Shown here in pieces: positions 1 through 8,444 of a stretch of 64,000 nt of DNA. The translations under genes were made by a program, and so were the position numbers. The stretch lies in contig NZ_FNPC01000006.1 in the NCBI RefSeq assembly GCF_900107205.1, positions 124,001 through 188,000 of the forward strand. The letters run 5' to 3'. The notes beneath the pieces were generated by a model. The model was not told the DNA's origin. It saw nothing but the letters and a program-made list of their open reading frames with translations, and searched no databases. Origin of the DNA: Halopenitus persicus. GTDB lineage: Archaea > Halobacteriota > Halobacteria > Halobacteriales > Haloferacaceae. The stretch's first letter is position 1. Each line of letters begins with the position of its first letter.

Positions 1-516
1 TCGGAGCCGCAGATCCCCGACGCGGCCGACGTGGTGGTGCCGGTCGCGAGCGTCGCGGTCGTCGGCGAACCGCTGACCGAGGACCTGGTTCATCGACCGG
101 AGCGCGTCGTCGACGTCGCCCGCGGCGCGGGGCTCGACGTCGCGATCGGCGACGCGGTCACCCCCGAACTCGTCGGCACGGTTCTCGCGAGCCCCGCGGG
201 CGGACTGGCCGGCGTCCCCGACGGTGCGTGCGCGATTCCCCTCCTCAACAAGGTCGACGACGCCGACGCGGCGGCGACCGCCCGCGAGATCGCTGCGGTC
301 GTTCGGGAGCGGATGGCCGAGCAGCGACGTGAGACGCGGGACGGGACGTCGCTCCCGTCGGTTCCGCACGTCGTTCTCGGGCGCCTGGTCGACGAGGCCG
401 TCGTCGACGTGGTTCCGGTCGAGGACGCGAATCCGGTCGACGACGCGAGCTCGGTCGAGGATACGAGCCCGGTCGACGACGCGAACCCGATCGACGACGA
501 CCCGCCGGCCGGCTGA
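1..516 (+). CDS. YqeC-like selenium/molybdenum hydroxylase accessory protein (3' part)
   Basis: The frame is open from the first base, so the N-terminus lies outside the window. Visible family marks are a V-x-P-V-x-S-V-x-V-x-G-E-P-L strand, an H-R-P-E motif, a T-P-E-L segment and P-L-L-N-K-V-D-D, which together match YqeC, a nucleotide-binding-fold protein linked to maturation of selenium-dependent molybdenum hydroxylases. The last 40 or so residues are an acidic repeat (VEDANPVDD, VEDTSPVDD, ANPIDDD) that is not part of the family fold and looks like a local tandem expansion. The window also holds mobA and two moeA genes, which fits a molybdenum-cofactor role, though none is adjacent. The family call is fairly sure; the role here is inferred. 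Confidence 0.65.
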   Translation, partial: SEPQIPDAADVVVPVASVAVVGEPLTEDLVHRPERVVDVARGAGLDVAIGDAVTPELVGTVLASPAGGLAGVPDGACAIPLLNKVDDADAAATAREIAAVVRERMAEQRRETRDGTSLPSVPHVVLGRLVDEAVVDVVPVEDANPVDDASSVEDTSPVDDANPIDDDPPAG

Positions 517-530
517 CCCGACGAGTTGAA

Positions 531-538
531 ACCTTTTT
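531..538 (+). promoter_or_regulatory. TATA-like box for the HAD phosphatase gene
   Basis: An A/T run (ACCTTTTT) sits about 25-32 bases before the GTG at 563, in otherwise GC-rich DNA. This is the usual place for a haloarchaeal TATA box of a leaderless transcript, and supports the GTG start. Confidence 0.5.
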
Positions 539-562
539 GGGCGTGTCGCCCCGAAAGCGGCC

Positions 563-1222
563 GTGTACGACGCTGTCGTCTTCGACAACGACGGGGTGCT
601 CGTGGGACGGACCCCGTTCGATACCCTCCGGGAGGCCGCCTGGAACGCCTTCGAGAGCGTCGGCGTCGAGGACCCCGACCTCGCACACGTCGAGGACCTC
701 GCGATCGGCGTCACGCCGGCCACCCTGACGGACGTCTGCGAGCGGTACGGCGTCGACCCGAGCGAGTTCTGGCGCGTCCGCGACCGGACCGCAAGCGACG
801 CGCAGATCGACGACGCGCGGGCGGGGCGGAAAACGCCCTACGAGGACGTCGGCGTCCTCGACGACCTCGACGCGTCGCTGGGCGTCGTCTCCTCGAACCA
901 GCAGGCGACCGTCGAGTTCCTGCTGGACCACTTCGACCTCGCCGGACGCTTCGAGGCCGTCTACGGTCGGGAGCCGTCAATCGTCAGCCTCTCGCGGAAG
1001 AAGCCCTCACCCTACTACCTCGAGCGAGCCCTCGAGGACCTGGAGGCGGAGACGGCGCTGTTCGTCGGCGACAACGAGTCGGACCTGGAGGCCGCCGACA
1101 ACGCCGGCATCGACTCCGCGTTCATCCGCCGCCCGCACCGCCGCGAGTTCGAGTTGAGCCGGACCCCGACCTACGAGATCGACGACCTCCACGACCTCGT
1201 GAGCATCTGCGGTCGCCGGTGA
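563..1222 (+). CDS. HAD-superfamily phosphatase (phosphoglycolate-phosphatase-like)
   Basis: 219 residues, starting at GTG 563. Motif I is F-D-N-D-G-V-L at residues 7-13 (the nucleophile and acid aspartates D8 and D10), motif II the serine of V-V-S-S-N-Q-Q, motif III the lysine before P-S-P-Y-Y-L-E, and motif IV V-G-D-N-E-S-D. The order and length fit subfamily IA HAD hydrolases with a helical cap between motifs I and II. These are soluble Mg-dependent phosphatases; the substrate cannot be told from sequence, phosphoglycolate or a sugar phosphate being the usual guesses. It stands as its own transcription unit with a TATA-like box just upstream. Confidence 0.85.
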   Translation: MYDAVVFDNDGVLVGRTPFDTLREAAWNAFESVGVEDPDLAHVEDLAIGVTPATLTDVCERYGVDPSEFWRVRDRTASDAQIDDARAGRKTPYEDVGVLDDLDASLGVVSSNQQATVEFLLDHFDLAGRFEAVYGREPSIVSLSRKKPSPYYLERALEDLEAETALFVGDNESDLEAADNAGIDSAFIRRPHRREFELSRTPTYEIDDLHDLVSICGRR

Positions 1223-1276
1223 CCGGTCGTCCCGGCCCCCGACGAGGCTTTCCGCGTCGCGACCCTCGGATCACGT

Positions 1277-1681
1277 ATGACCGCCGACCCATCCACCGCC
1301 ACGGGCGACGCCGCCGCAGGCGACGCCGTCGCCGCCGGGGATCGACCGATCGACCTGGACACCGGCGACGAGCTGGACGCGTTTCTCGCGGAGCACGACG
1401 TCGCACTCGTTGAGTTCTACACGAAGGGATGCACCCTCTGTCAGTCCGTCGAGCCGGTTCTCGGGACGGTCGCCCGGGCGGCGGACGTCGCGGTCGCGAC
1501 GGTCAATCCGCGAACCGACCTCTCGCTCGTGGAGGCATACGACGTCCGGAGCGTGCCGACGCTCGTTCTGTTCGTCGACGGATCGCCCGTCGACCGGCTC
1601 GCGGAGGGGTTCGTCGGCGTCGAGCGCGTGCTCGATCTGATCCGGGAGCACGCGCCCGAGCGCGTTCCCGAGGCCGCCTGA
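1277..1681 (+). CDS. Thioredoxin-fold protein with CTLC active site
   Basis: 134 residues. The core from about residue 35 has F-Y-T-K-G-C-T-L-C-Q (a CxxC redox pair), then D-V-R-S-V-P-T-L-V-L-F with the cis-proline expected in thioredoxins, and a final helix. The active site CTLC differs from the common CGPC, so the redox potential and partner may differ. The first 30 residues are a low-complexity A/G/D-rich tail. It follows the HAD gene by 54 bases on the same strand and may be co-transcribed. It is likely a cytosolic disulfide oxidoreductase; its client is unknown. Confidence 0.85.
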   Translation: MTADPSTATGDAAAGDAVAAGDRPIDLDTGDELDAFLAEHDVALVEFYTKGCTLCQSVEPVLGTVARAADVAVATVNPRTDLSLVEAYDVRSVPTLVLFVDGSPVDRLAEGFVGVERVLDLIREHAPERVPEAA

Positions 1682-1827
1682 CGGTCTCCCGAGGACGCCC
1701 GACGTTCGGAGGCGGGGAGACGCGGCGCTCGTGGCTGACGAACGGGCGACAGTGAGGCGAACGGGCGACAATGAGGCGAACGGAGACGAAAGCGACAAAC
1801 GAACCGAACCGGGTGCGGCGTCGGCGA

Positions 1828-2745
1828 CTACGCCGACGTCGGCGACATCTGGATGTTGAGGCTCTTTTGGATGATCTGGGTGAACGCCATCGAGCAGAGG
1901 AAGTACCAGACGATCCAGATCTGGATCGGGCCGAGGATCGGCTCGGTCCACTCCACGGCCCGACCGGCGATCGGGATCACGAGCTCGCCGATCTGGTAGT
2001 TGGCCTCGGAGCCGCGGTAGCCGACGGCCCAGAACATCCAGAGGAACGCCGGAATGGTGAGGAACATGATCCACACCATCGGGCGGAACTGCTCTTTGAA
2101 CATCCCGAGCTGGTCGCCCATCGCCTCCATCTGTTCGTCCTGGATCGCGTCGAGCGCCTCCTGGTCGTCCCGCTGTTTCGCCTCCTTGCGACGCTCCTGG
2201 ATGTCCTTCATCCGCTCCTGATACTGGCTCATCTTCGACATGTCCATCAGGCCCGCACGCAGGAGCGTCGAGTAGAGGCCGGTCGCGAGCGCGACGACCA
2301 TCACGACGACGTAGAAGGGAACGAGGTTCATCAACGGGCCGAACACGACGTCGACCGCGCCCGCGATGACCGTCCGGACCGGGGCCCACGCGTAGCCGGC
2401 GAAGAGGCCGACGGTGGCCAGCCCCGCAGCCTTGTCCCACTTCGACCAGGAGGTTCCCTCGGGGGTCTCCACGTCGCCGCTCGATCCGGATCCGGATCCC
2501 GACGCGTCGGCCGATTCGAGGCCGTCCTCGATCGCGTCGCGGTCGGCGAGCGCGAAGCCGGACTCGCCGTCCGTGAGGATCCCCTTCTCGATCAGCCGTC
2601 CCCACTGGCCGCTCGAGATCTTCTCGCGGACATCGACCCACTTGACCTCGCCGTCGGCGGCGTGCTCGAGGACGACCTCGATCGCCTCGCGCATCCCGTC
2701 GTCCTCGGCGACGAGGCTTCTGACCTTCCGTTCGACCGTGCTCAT
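1828..2745 (-). CDS. DUF106 / EMC3-TMCO1 family membrane protein (archaeal YidC-like)
   Basis: 305 residues from the ATG at 2745; a GTG two codons upstream is also possible. The N-terminal 100 residues are soluble and charged. Hydrophobic segments follow around residues 115-165, then a long charged helix (M-S-Q-Y-Q-E-R-M-K-D-I-Q-E-R-R-K-E-A-K-Q), then two more membrane segments near the end. This layout of TM, cytosolic coiled coil and two TMs is that of DUF106, archaeal relatives of YidC/Oxa1/EMC3 thought to help insert membrane proteins. It lies downstream of adk on the same strand, the normal archaeal order in the secY-adk neighbourhood, although four 23-base repeats separate the two. Confidence 0.85.
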   Translation of the reverse strand: MSTVERKVRSLVAEDDGMREAIEVVLEHAADGEVKWVDVREKISSGQWGRLIEKGILTDGESGFALADRDAIEDGLESADASGSGSGSSGDVETPEGTSWSKWDKAAGLATVGLFAGYAWAPVRTVIAGAVDVVFGPLMNLVPFYVVVMVVALATGLYSTLLRAGLMDMSKMSQYQERMKDIQERRKEAKQRDDQEALDAIQDEQMEAMGDQLGMFKEQFRPMVWIMFLTIPAFLWMFWAVGYRGSEANYQIGELVIPIAGRAVEWTEPILGPIQIWIVWYFLCSMAFTQIIQKSLNIQMSPTSA

Positions 2746-2844
2746 TGTCACGCGGTAGGAAACGGACCGTTAAGAACCTTTTAGCTTGGCCCCGAGACGG
2801 CTCCTCGATCGAGACGAGGACGGCTCACCTCTCGAGGCCGGGAC

Positions 2845-2935
2845 GACCGACCGTTCGGAGCCGAAACGACCGGCCGATCGGAGCCGAAACGACCGGCCGA
2901 TCGGAGCCGAAACGACCGGCCGATCGGAACGGAAC
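2845..2935. repeat. Four tandem 23-base repeats between adk and the DUF106 gene
   Basis: Three units share GACCGGCCGATCGGAGCCG plus four more bases, or differ from it slightly; they start at 2845, 2868 and 2891. A fourth, diverged unit starts at 2914. The unit contains the palindrome CCGATCGG. It lies just after the adk stop and has no spacers, so it is not CRISPR. It may be a slippage product or affect adk mRNA ends. Confidence 0.85.
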
Positions 2936-2942
2936 TCGGGAG

Positions 2943-3569
2943 CTACTCCTCCTCGAGGACGTCCGTGATGCGGTCGAAGACCTCCTCGGGCGAGGCCTCG
3001 CCGTCGATCTCGACGAGATCGCCGGTCTGCCGGAAGTGTTCGATGACGGGCTCGGTGTTCTCGCGGTAGACGGAGAGCCGCTCGCGGGCGGTCTCCTCGG
3101 TGTCATCCTCGCGCTGGACGAGCTCGCCGCCGCAGTCGTCGCAGACGCCCGGCTCCTCGGGCGGGGCGAACTCGACGTGGTAGTTCGCGCCACAGTCGTC
3201 ACACACCCGTCGGCCGGTCAGCCGGTCGACGAGGACCTCCTCGTCGACGTCGAGGAATATCACGGCATCGAGGTCGGTGATCTCGGAGAGGTACTCCGCC
3301 TGCTCGAGGTTGCGCGGGTAGCCGTCGAGGACGTAGCCGTCCGCGTCCGAAAGCGCCGCCTCGACGATCTCGTTCACGACCGGGTCGGGGACGAGCTCCC
3401 CAGCCTCCATATACTCCCGCGGCGTGCCGTACTCGGTCTCCATGTCCTTCCGGGCGCGCAGCGCGTCGCCGGTCGTCACGTGCTCGAGGTCGTACTCCGC
3501 GGCGAGCTTCTTGCTTTGGGTTCCCTTGCCCGCACCGGGCGCTCCGAGCAGCAGAACGTGGTGGCTCAT
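2943..3569 (-). CDS. adk: Adenylate kinase
   Basis: 208 residues. It catalyses ATP + AMP = 2 ADP in the cytosol. The P-loop G-A-P-G-A-G-K-G-T is at residues 8-16, followed by T-T-G-D-A-L-R-A-R (AMP site), D-G-Y-P-R-N, and a lid with two C-x-x-C pairs (C-D-D-C-G ... C-D-D-C-G-G), so a zinc-containing long-lid type. The ATG at 3569 is chosen because the conserved M-S-H-H-V-L-L-L-G begins there; the frame runs open further upstream but without family sequence. It is the first gene before the DUF106 protein on the same strand and is divergent from the DUF63 gene (93 bases between starts). Confidence 0.96.
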   Translation of the reverse strand: MSHHVLLLGAPGAGKGTQSKKLAAEYDLEHVTTGDALRARKDMETEYGTPREYMEAGELVPDPVVNEIVEAALSDADGYVLDGYPRNLEQAEYLSEITDLDAVIFLDVDEEVLVDRLTGRRVCDDCGANYHVEFAPPEEPGVCDDCGGELVQREDDTEETARERLSVYRENTEPVIEHFRQTGDLVEIDGEASPEEVFDRITDVLEEE

Positions 3570-3662
3570 ACCGGAGGCGTCGGCATCCGCACGTAAAGAG
3601 TTGAAGATATCGGGCTCGGGGTCGACCGAAACGCTTTCCGATCGCCGCGCCGGTGGCGAGGT

Positions 3663-4541
3663 ATGGTGCTTCTCCCCGAGGGATTCGGGCTGCCCCCGCT
3701 CCCGCATCTCGTCGGACTGCTCGTCGCCGTCGCGCTCGTCGCCGCGGGAATCGCCCGGCGGCGACCGGCGGTGAGCGAGCGACACGTGGTCGCGTTCGCG
3801 CCCTGGATGGCCGTCGGGTCGTGTCTGCACGTGCTGTACGTGATGGGCGGACTGCCCCCCGCCGTCCGCCCGCTGGCCGGCACGCCGGCGGTCTACCTCT
3901 CGGTCGCTGCGCTCGCGGGGGCGACGTGGCTCGCGATCGACGCGGGAGCCGCCGCGCTCGCCGCGGACGCGGAGCCGGACGCGGACACGGACGACGCCGA
4001 CCGGGTCGCCACGAACCGGGTTCCCAAAGCGATCGCCGCGATCGGCGTGCTCGCGCTGCTCCCGGTGATCGCGACGGCGCTCGCGGTCGGCGCGGACGGC
4101 GGATCCCTGACGCCACGCTGGCCGGCGATCGCGCTCGTTGGCTCGATCGTCGTCGGGGCCGCCGCGTGGGTCGGACTCGTCAGACTGGTGCCCCGCGCAT
4201 CAATTACGGGCAGCGTCGGTGCGCTGGCCGTCCTCGGACACGCGCTCGACGCCGTCTCGACCGCCGTCGGCGTCGACGTTCTCGGCTTCGGCGAGCGAAC
4301 CCCGCTCTCGCGGCTGATCATGGACGCCGCCGCCGCGCTCCCGACGGCGGAGGCGCTGGGCGTCGGCTGGCTGTTCGTGCTCGTGAAGCTGGCGCTCGTC
4401 TGCGGGATCGTCGTCCTCTTCGCCGACTACGTCGAGGCCGACCCGACCGAGGGCTACCTCCTGTTGGGATTCATTGCGGCCGTCGGGCTCGGTCCCGGCG
4501 CGCACAATCTGTTATTGTTCACCGTCGCCGGCGGCGCCTGA
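3663..4541 (+). CDS. DUF63 family multi-pass membrane protein
   Basis: 292 residues, very hydrophobic, with about seven to eight predicted membrane spans. The C-terminal half carries the DUF63 marks: [13 protein letters not shown], then E-R-T-P-L-S-R and a final G-x-G-P-G-A-H-N segment. This is an archaeal family of unknown function; conserved polar residues inside spans hint at an enzyme or transporter. Its gene starts 93 bases from adk on the other strand. The function is unknown. Confidence 0.8.
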   Translation: MVLLPEGFGLPPLPHLVGLLVAVALVAAGIARRRPAVSERHVVAFAPWMAVGSCLHVLYVMGGLPPAVRPLAGTPAVYLSVAALAGATWLAIDAGAAALAADAEPDADTDDADRVATNRVPKAIAAIGVLALLPVIATALAVGADGGSLTPRWPAIALVGSIVVGAAAWVGLVRLVPRASITGSVGALAVLGHALDAVSTAVGVDVLGFGERTPLSRLIMDAAAALPTAEALGVGWLFVLVKLALVCGIVVLFADYVEADPTEGYLLLGFIAAVGLGPGAHNLLLFTVAGGA

Positions 4542-4596
4542 TCCGGTTCTCGGCGCCTGTAGCGCGGCCGGTCACGTTCCGGCGGCGTCGGAAGGC

Positions 4597-6483
4597 TCAC
4601 TCGGACGCGTTCGCGAAGGGGGTTCCGACGGGAGTGTCGGGATCGCGAACGTCCGCGAGCCCGAGCCGGTCGAGCGTCTCCCGCGTCGGAAGTCCGTCGC
4701 GCCCCCAGCCGCGAGCGCGATAATAGCCGTCCAGCAGCGCCGCGAACTCGTCGGGGTCGATCCGGCTGCCGGCGGCGGGACCGTCGGCGATCGGTTCCGT
4801 GAGGACGTCCGGGAGCGCGTCGGCCGCCCGGTCGGCCCCCTCCCGCGCGTTGAACAGCCGGACGAGCGTCCAGATCCGTTCGCCGGTTTCGTCCAGTTCC
4901 GCGGCCGTGGTCGGGTACGCCAGGCCGGTCGCGTTCGAGAGCGCCCGAAGGAACGCGACGCCGTCCTCGCCCCGGAGCGTCTCGCCCGCGAAGTCGTCGG
5001 CGACGAGGCTCCACGACAGCGACCGCGCGTTCTGTGCCGCGATCACCGCCTCGATCCGGTCGGCGTCGCTCCACGCGCCGAACACCTCGCGCTCGATCGG
5101 ACGCGCGCGTCGGTGACAACCTCCCCGGTCGCTCGTGGCGTACGCGAGCGCCATTCCGACCGCAGCCCGGGGATCGTAGGCCGGCAGCTCCATCGATTTG
5201 ACCGTCGGGATCCCGTCGACGCCGAACCGGTCGGCGGCCGCCTCGACCCCGAGCCGGAGCGTCTCGATCACCGCCGGATCGAGGTTTTCGACGGGGTCCG
5301 CCGCGGAGTCCGACGCCGAGTCCGTCGCGATATCGTCCGCCGGCTCCGACGCCGAATCCGTCGCGGAAACCCCGGCGAGGCGGCGAATGACGGCTCTGGC
5401 GGCCTCGGGATCGCCGAACTCGATCGCCGCGTCGACGGCGCCGCGTTCGCTCGCGCGGGCGAGCCACGCAACGGCGTTGCCGGCGGAGATGACGTCGATC
5501 CCGAGCCGGTCACAGCAGCCGCCGAGGGCGGCCACCGCGTCGAAGTCGTCGACGCCGAGCCCGGCCCCAAGCGTCATCTGGGTGGCCCCGCGGGGCACGG
5601 TCTCGCCGTCGTCGGTTTCGATCCGGAACCCGCCCGGAACCGGGTCATCGGGGTTCTCGCGGCCGACGGACGCCTCGCGGGCCGCGTCGATCCCGACCGC
5701 GTCCGTCCCCTCGAAGGTCCCCTTGCGCCAGCCCTCGGTGGCGAGCGCGCCGACCTCGTCCGCGAAGTCGATCGACTCCAGCGTCTCGCCGGCTGCCTGC
5801 CAGCGTCCGGTATCGGCGTCGGCGTATCGCTCGGCGTACTCCTCTCGGAGCCGGGCGAGCTCATCGCTCGGGGGCTTCGCGGGGTCGCCGCGGGCGATCA
5901 CGGCCTTGAGCCCCTTCGCGCCCATCACCGCGCCGGCGCCGCCGCGGCCGGCGTGGTGCTCGCCGGCGTCGGAGGCGATCGTCGCGTACCGGACCTCGGC
6001 CTCGCCGGCGGGACCGATACACGCGACCGCCGAATCGGGATGCGCCGCAGCAGCGTCGACCGTGTCCGCTCCCCACTCAGCCGAGGGCCGGATCCGGCCC
6101 TCGCCGTTCTCGAGCTCGATCCGGACGGGCTCGTCGCTCGCGCCGGTCACGAGCAGCGCCAGGCAGTCCTCGAGCGAGCCGGCGAGCCGCTCCGGGAACG
6201 TCCCGCCGGCGTAGGAGTCGAGGAAGAGCCCGGTCAACGGCGACTTCGTCACGGCGGCGTACCGCGTCTCTCCGGGCAGCGACCCGGACAGCGGGCCGAC
6301 GCAGAACGCCAGCACGTTGGCCGCGCCGAGGGGATCCGCGTCGGGGTCGAGTTCGGAGTAGAGATACCGCGCGCCGAGTCCCTTCCCCCCGAGGTAGCGG
6401 CGTCGCCACCGCTCGGGAACGCGCTCGCGCTCGACGGTCCCCGCCGAGAGGTCCGCCCGCAACACGTGGGTCCGCCCCGTCAT
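4597..6483 (-). CDS. Aldehyde ferredoxin oxidoreductase paralogue lacking Fe-S cysteines
   Basis: 628 residues from ATG 6483; a TATA-like CATATA about 26 bases upstream supports this start. The fold marks of tungsten/molybdenum AOR are present: G-G-K-G-L-G at 32-37, G-P-L-S-G-S-L-P-G at 63-71, K-S-P-L-T-G, L-G-I-D-V-I-S at 327-333 and A-Y-D-P-R-A-A-V-G-M-A-L-A-Y-A-T-S-D-R-G-G-C-H around 435-456. However, the C-x2-C-x3-C that normally binds the [4Fe-4S] cluster is replaced by N-P-D-D-P-V-P-G-G at 277-285, and the fourth ligand (V-C-K-F in relatives) reads A-D-D-F at 495-498. An acidic D/S/A insert lies at about 374-400. The pterin site therefore looks kept while the electron-transfer cluster looks lost. 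It is divergent from mobA, with 200 bases between. Substrate and activity are unknown. Confidence 0.85.
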   Translation of the reverse strand: MTGRTHVLRADLSAGTVERERVPERWRRRYLGGKGLGARYLYSELDPDADPLGAANVLAFCVGPLSGSLPGETRYAAVTKSPLTGLFLDSYAGGTFPERLAGSLEDCLALLVTGASDEPVRIELENGEGRIRPSAEWGADTVDAAAAHPDSAVACIGPAGEAEVRYATIASDAGEHHAGRGGAGAVMGAKGLKAVIARGDPAKPPSDELARLREEYAERYADADTGRWQAAGETLESIDFADEVGALATEGWRKGTFEGTDAVGIDAAREASVGRENPDDPVPGGFRIETDDGETVPRGATQMTLGAGLGVDDFDAVAALGGCCDRLGIDVISAGNAVAWLARASERGAVDAAIEFGDPEAARAVIRRLAGVSATDSASEPADDIATDSASDSAADPVENLDPAVIETLRLGVEAAADRFGVDGIPTVKSMELPAYDPRAAVGMALAYATSDRGGCHRRARPIEREVFGAWSDADRIEAVIAAQNARSLSWSLVADDFAGETLRGEDGVAFLRALSNATGLAYPTTAAELDETGERIWTLVRLFNAREGADRAADALPDVLTEPIADGPAAGSRIDPDEFAALLDGYYRARGWGRDGLPTRETLDRLGLADVRDPDTPVGTPFANASE

Positions 6484-6505
6484 CGTGATCCCACTTGCGC
6501 GCCCC

Positions 6506-6516
6506 GACGTATATGC
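6506..6516 (-). promoter_or_regulatory. TATA-like box of the AOR-paralogue gene
   Basis: On the minus strand CATATACG lies about 25-30 bases before the ATG at 6483, consistent with a leaderless transcript. Confidence 0.45.
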
Positions 6517-6683
6517 CGCCCGGTCGATCGTGAACCGGCGGCGCGAACGCGAACGATCGATCACGAACGCGGGATGAACGCGGGCAGCGACCGCACCGAC
6601 CGATCGTCCCCGATACGTATGAAGCATCGCGACGCCGCCGCGGCGTCGACAGCGTATTCCCGCCGGAACACGCAGCGATCGGT

Positions 6684-7376
6684 ATGTCCGATTCGAGCGA
6701 CGCCGGGACCTGCACCGGCGTGATCCTCGCCGGCGGCCGATCGACGCGCTTCGGCGACCGGGACAAGGCGCTCGCGCCGCTCGCCGGAACGCCGATGATC
6801 CGACGGGTGGCGAACCGACTGGCCGGAACCGACGATCCGGTCGATCCGGGCGGCCAACGCGCGAGCGACGGCGACCCGGTCGTCGACGATCTCGTGATCA
6901 ACTGTCGGGCGGACCAGCGGTCGGCGATCGCGGACGCGATGGCGGGATACCCGCTGGCGGTGACCTACGCCGAGGACGAGGAACCGGACCGCGGCCCGAT
7001 GGCCGGCATCCGAGACGGCTGTCGGGGCGCCACGGGCGAGTACGCCGCCGTGGTCGCCTGCGACATGCCGTTCGTCGATCCGACCCTGATCGCTTACCTG
7101 CTGGACCGGTGTCGCGACCACGACGCCGCGGTCCCGCGACTCGACGACCAGTGGTACCAGACGACGCAGGCGGTGTACCGCGCCACGCCGATGGCCGAGG
7201 CCTGCGACCGGGCGCTGGCGGCCGGCGAGCGAAAGATCGTCGAACCCCTGTTCGACCTCGAGTACGTCGTCGTCGACGAGCCCGAGATCCGGCGGATCAC
7301 GACCGATCGGACGTTCCGCAACGTCAACACGCGCGAGGAACACGCCGACGCCGAGGCGTGGATCGCCGGGGTGTGA
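6684..7376 (+). CDS. mobA: Molybdenum cofactor guanylyltransferase
   Basis: 230 residues. It adds GMP to molybdopterin to give the guanine dinucleotide cofactor. The N-terminus has the nucleotidyltransferase signature L-A-G-G-R-S-T-R-F-G-D-R-D-K-A, followed by a G-P-M-A-G-I segment and the metal-binding A-C-D-M-P-F motif; the end (T-F-R-N-V-N-T-R-E-E) is also typical. It is slightly longer than the usual 190-210 residues owing to a D/G/Q-rich loop near residues 45-75. Divergent neighbour of the AOR paralogue, a pterin-enzyme relative, which makes a functional link plausible. Confidence 0.9.
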   Translation: MSDSSDAGTCTGVILAGGRSTRFGDRDKALAPLAGTPMIRRVANRLAGTDDPVDPGGQRASDGDPVVDDLVINCRADQRSAIADAMAGYPLAVTYAEDEEPDRGPMAGIRDGCRGATGEYAAVVACDMPFVDPTLIAYLLDRCRDHDAAVPRLDDQWYQTTQAVYRATPMAEACDRALAAGERKIVEPLFDLEYVVVDEPEIRRITTDRTFRNVNTREEHADAEAWIAGV

Positions 7377-7425
7377 CCGGCATCAACCGAGTAGAGCGCG
7401 CGTGTGACGGAGACCGGCACGTGCG

Positions 7426-7436
7426 CTTATATATCC
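7426..7436 (+). promoter_or_regulatory. TATA box of the PHP-domain gene
   Basis: CTTATATATCC ends about 20 bases before the GTG at 7456. It is the strongest TATA-like run nearby and supports a leaderless mRNA beginning at or near the GTG. Confidence 0.6.
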
Positions 7437-7455
7437 GTCCCCCGTATTCGAGGGC

Positions 7456-8337
7456 GTGTCGAACCAGAACCTCACCCTCCGGATCGATCCGCACGTCCAC
7501 TCCGAGGACTCCTACGACGGCCACGAGCCCGTCGAGTTGATCCTCGAGCACGCGGCGGACATCGGACTCGACGCGGTCGTTATCACCGACCACGACGTGA
7601 TGGGTGAGTCGCTGCGGGCGGCCGAGCTGGCCCCGGAGTACGGGCTTGTCGGGATCCCCGGCATCGAGGTCTCCACGGCCCACGGCCACCTGCTGGCGAT
7701 CGGCGTCGACTCGATGCCGCCCCACCGGGAGCCGTACGCGGAGACCGTGGCGTGGATCCACGACCACGGCGGGGTGGCGATCGTTCCCCATCCGTTCCAG
7801 CGGTCACGCCACGGCGTCCGCCGGAAGCACATCCCGATCGACGATGCGACGTCTTCGGCGGACGGGACGGAAGCGGCACCGGCGAAGGCCGGTTCCGGCG
7901 GCGTCGACGCCATCGAGGTGTTCAACGCCTGGCTGTTCACCGGCTACCGGAACCGGAAGGCGCGCCGGTTCGCGGCCGAAACCGACGTCTCGGCGGTGGC
8001 CGCCAGCGACGCCCACACCCTGGAGTACGTCGGCCGGGCGTTCACCGAGGTGACGATCCCGGACGCGGAGTCGGTCGCGGCGGTGACCGCGGCGGACGTG
8101 CTGGACGCGCTCCGGGCGGGATCGACCTCGGTCGCGGGGCGGCGCGCGCCGGTCCCGATGGCGGCCCGCCACTACGCGATCGCCGCCGCTCGGAAGTCCG
8201 GCTACTACGCGCGGACCGGCGCGATCCGGAGCGCCGCGGCGGCGCGATGGGGCGCCGTCACCGCCGCCTCGACGGCCCGCGTCGGCGCCGTGCAGGGTGC
8301 ACACCGGATCGCGCGGGTCGCCGCCTGGCTGCGATAG
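7456..8337 (+). CDS. PHP-domain metal-dependent phosphoesterase
   Basis: 293 residues from a GTG start. Metal-binding motifs of the PHP fold are in order: D-P-H-V-H-S near residue 11-16, I-T-D-H-D at about 43-47, the G-I-E-V-S strand, H-D-H-G-G, P-H-P-F, and A-S-D-A-H-T near the end of the domain. These histidines and aspartates bind three metals in YciV-like phosphoesterases, which hydrolyse nucleotide or phosphodiester substrates. The last 70 residues are A/R-rich (R-R-A-P-V-P-M-A-A-R-H-Y-A) and outside the family core. The exact substrate is unknown. Confidence 0.85.
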   Translation: MSNQNLTLRIDPHVHSEDSYDGHEPVELILEHAADIGLDAVVITDHDVMGESLRAAELAPEYGLVGIPGIEVSTAHGHLLAIGVDSMPPHREPYAETVAWIHDHGGVAIVPHPFQRSRHGVRRKHIPIDDATSSADGTEAAPAKAGSGGVDAIEVFNAWLFTGYRNRKARRFAAETDVSAVAASDAHTLEYVGRAFTEVTIPDAESVAAVTAADVLDALRAGSTSVAGRRAPVPMAARHYAIAAARKSGYYARTGAIRSAAAARWGAVTAASTARVGAVQGAHRIARVAAWLR

Positions 8338-8444
8338 CGCGGCTGCCGAGTTCCGCGAACGAGGAGAGAAAGCCACGAGAAGCGGAGTGAAAAGGCCGCG
8401 ATGGAGTCCGTTGAGGGACGCGTGACGGGAACCGAACGCGGACC

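Noticed and set aside
4474-6723. A long open frame of about 750 codons on the plus strand opposite the AOR paralogue
   Set aside because: It is a GC-driven shadow; the minus-strand protein has clear family motifs and the plus frame gives only R/G/V-rich sequence without any fold mark.
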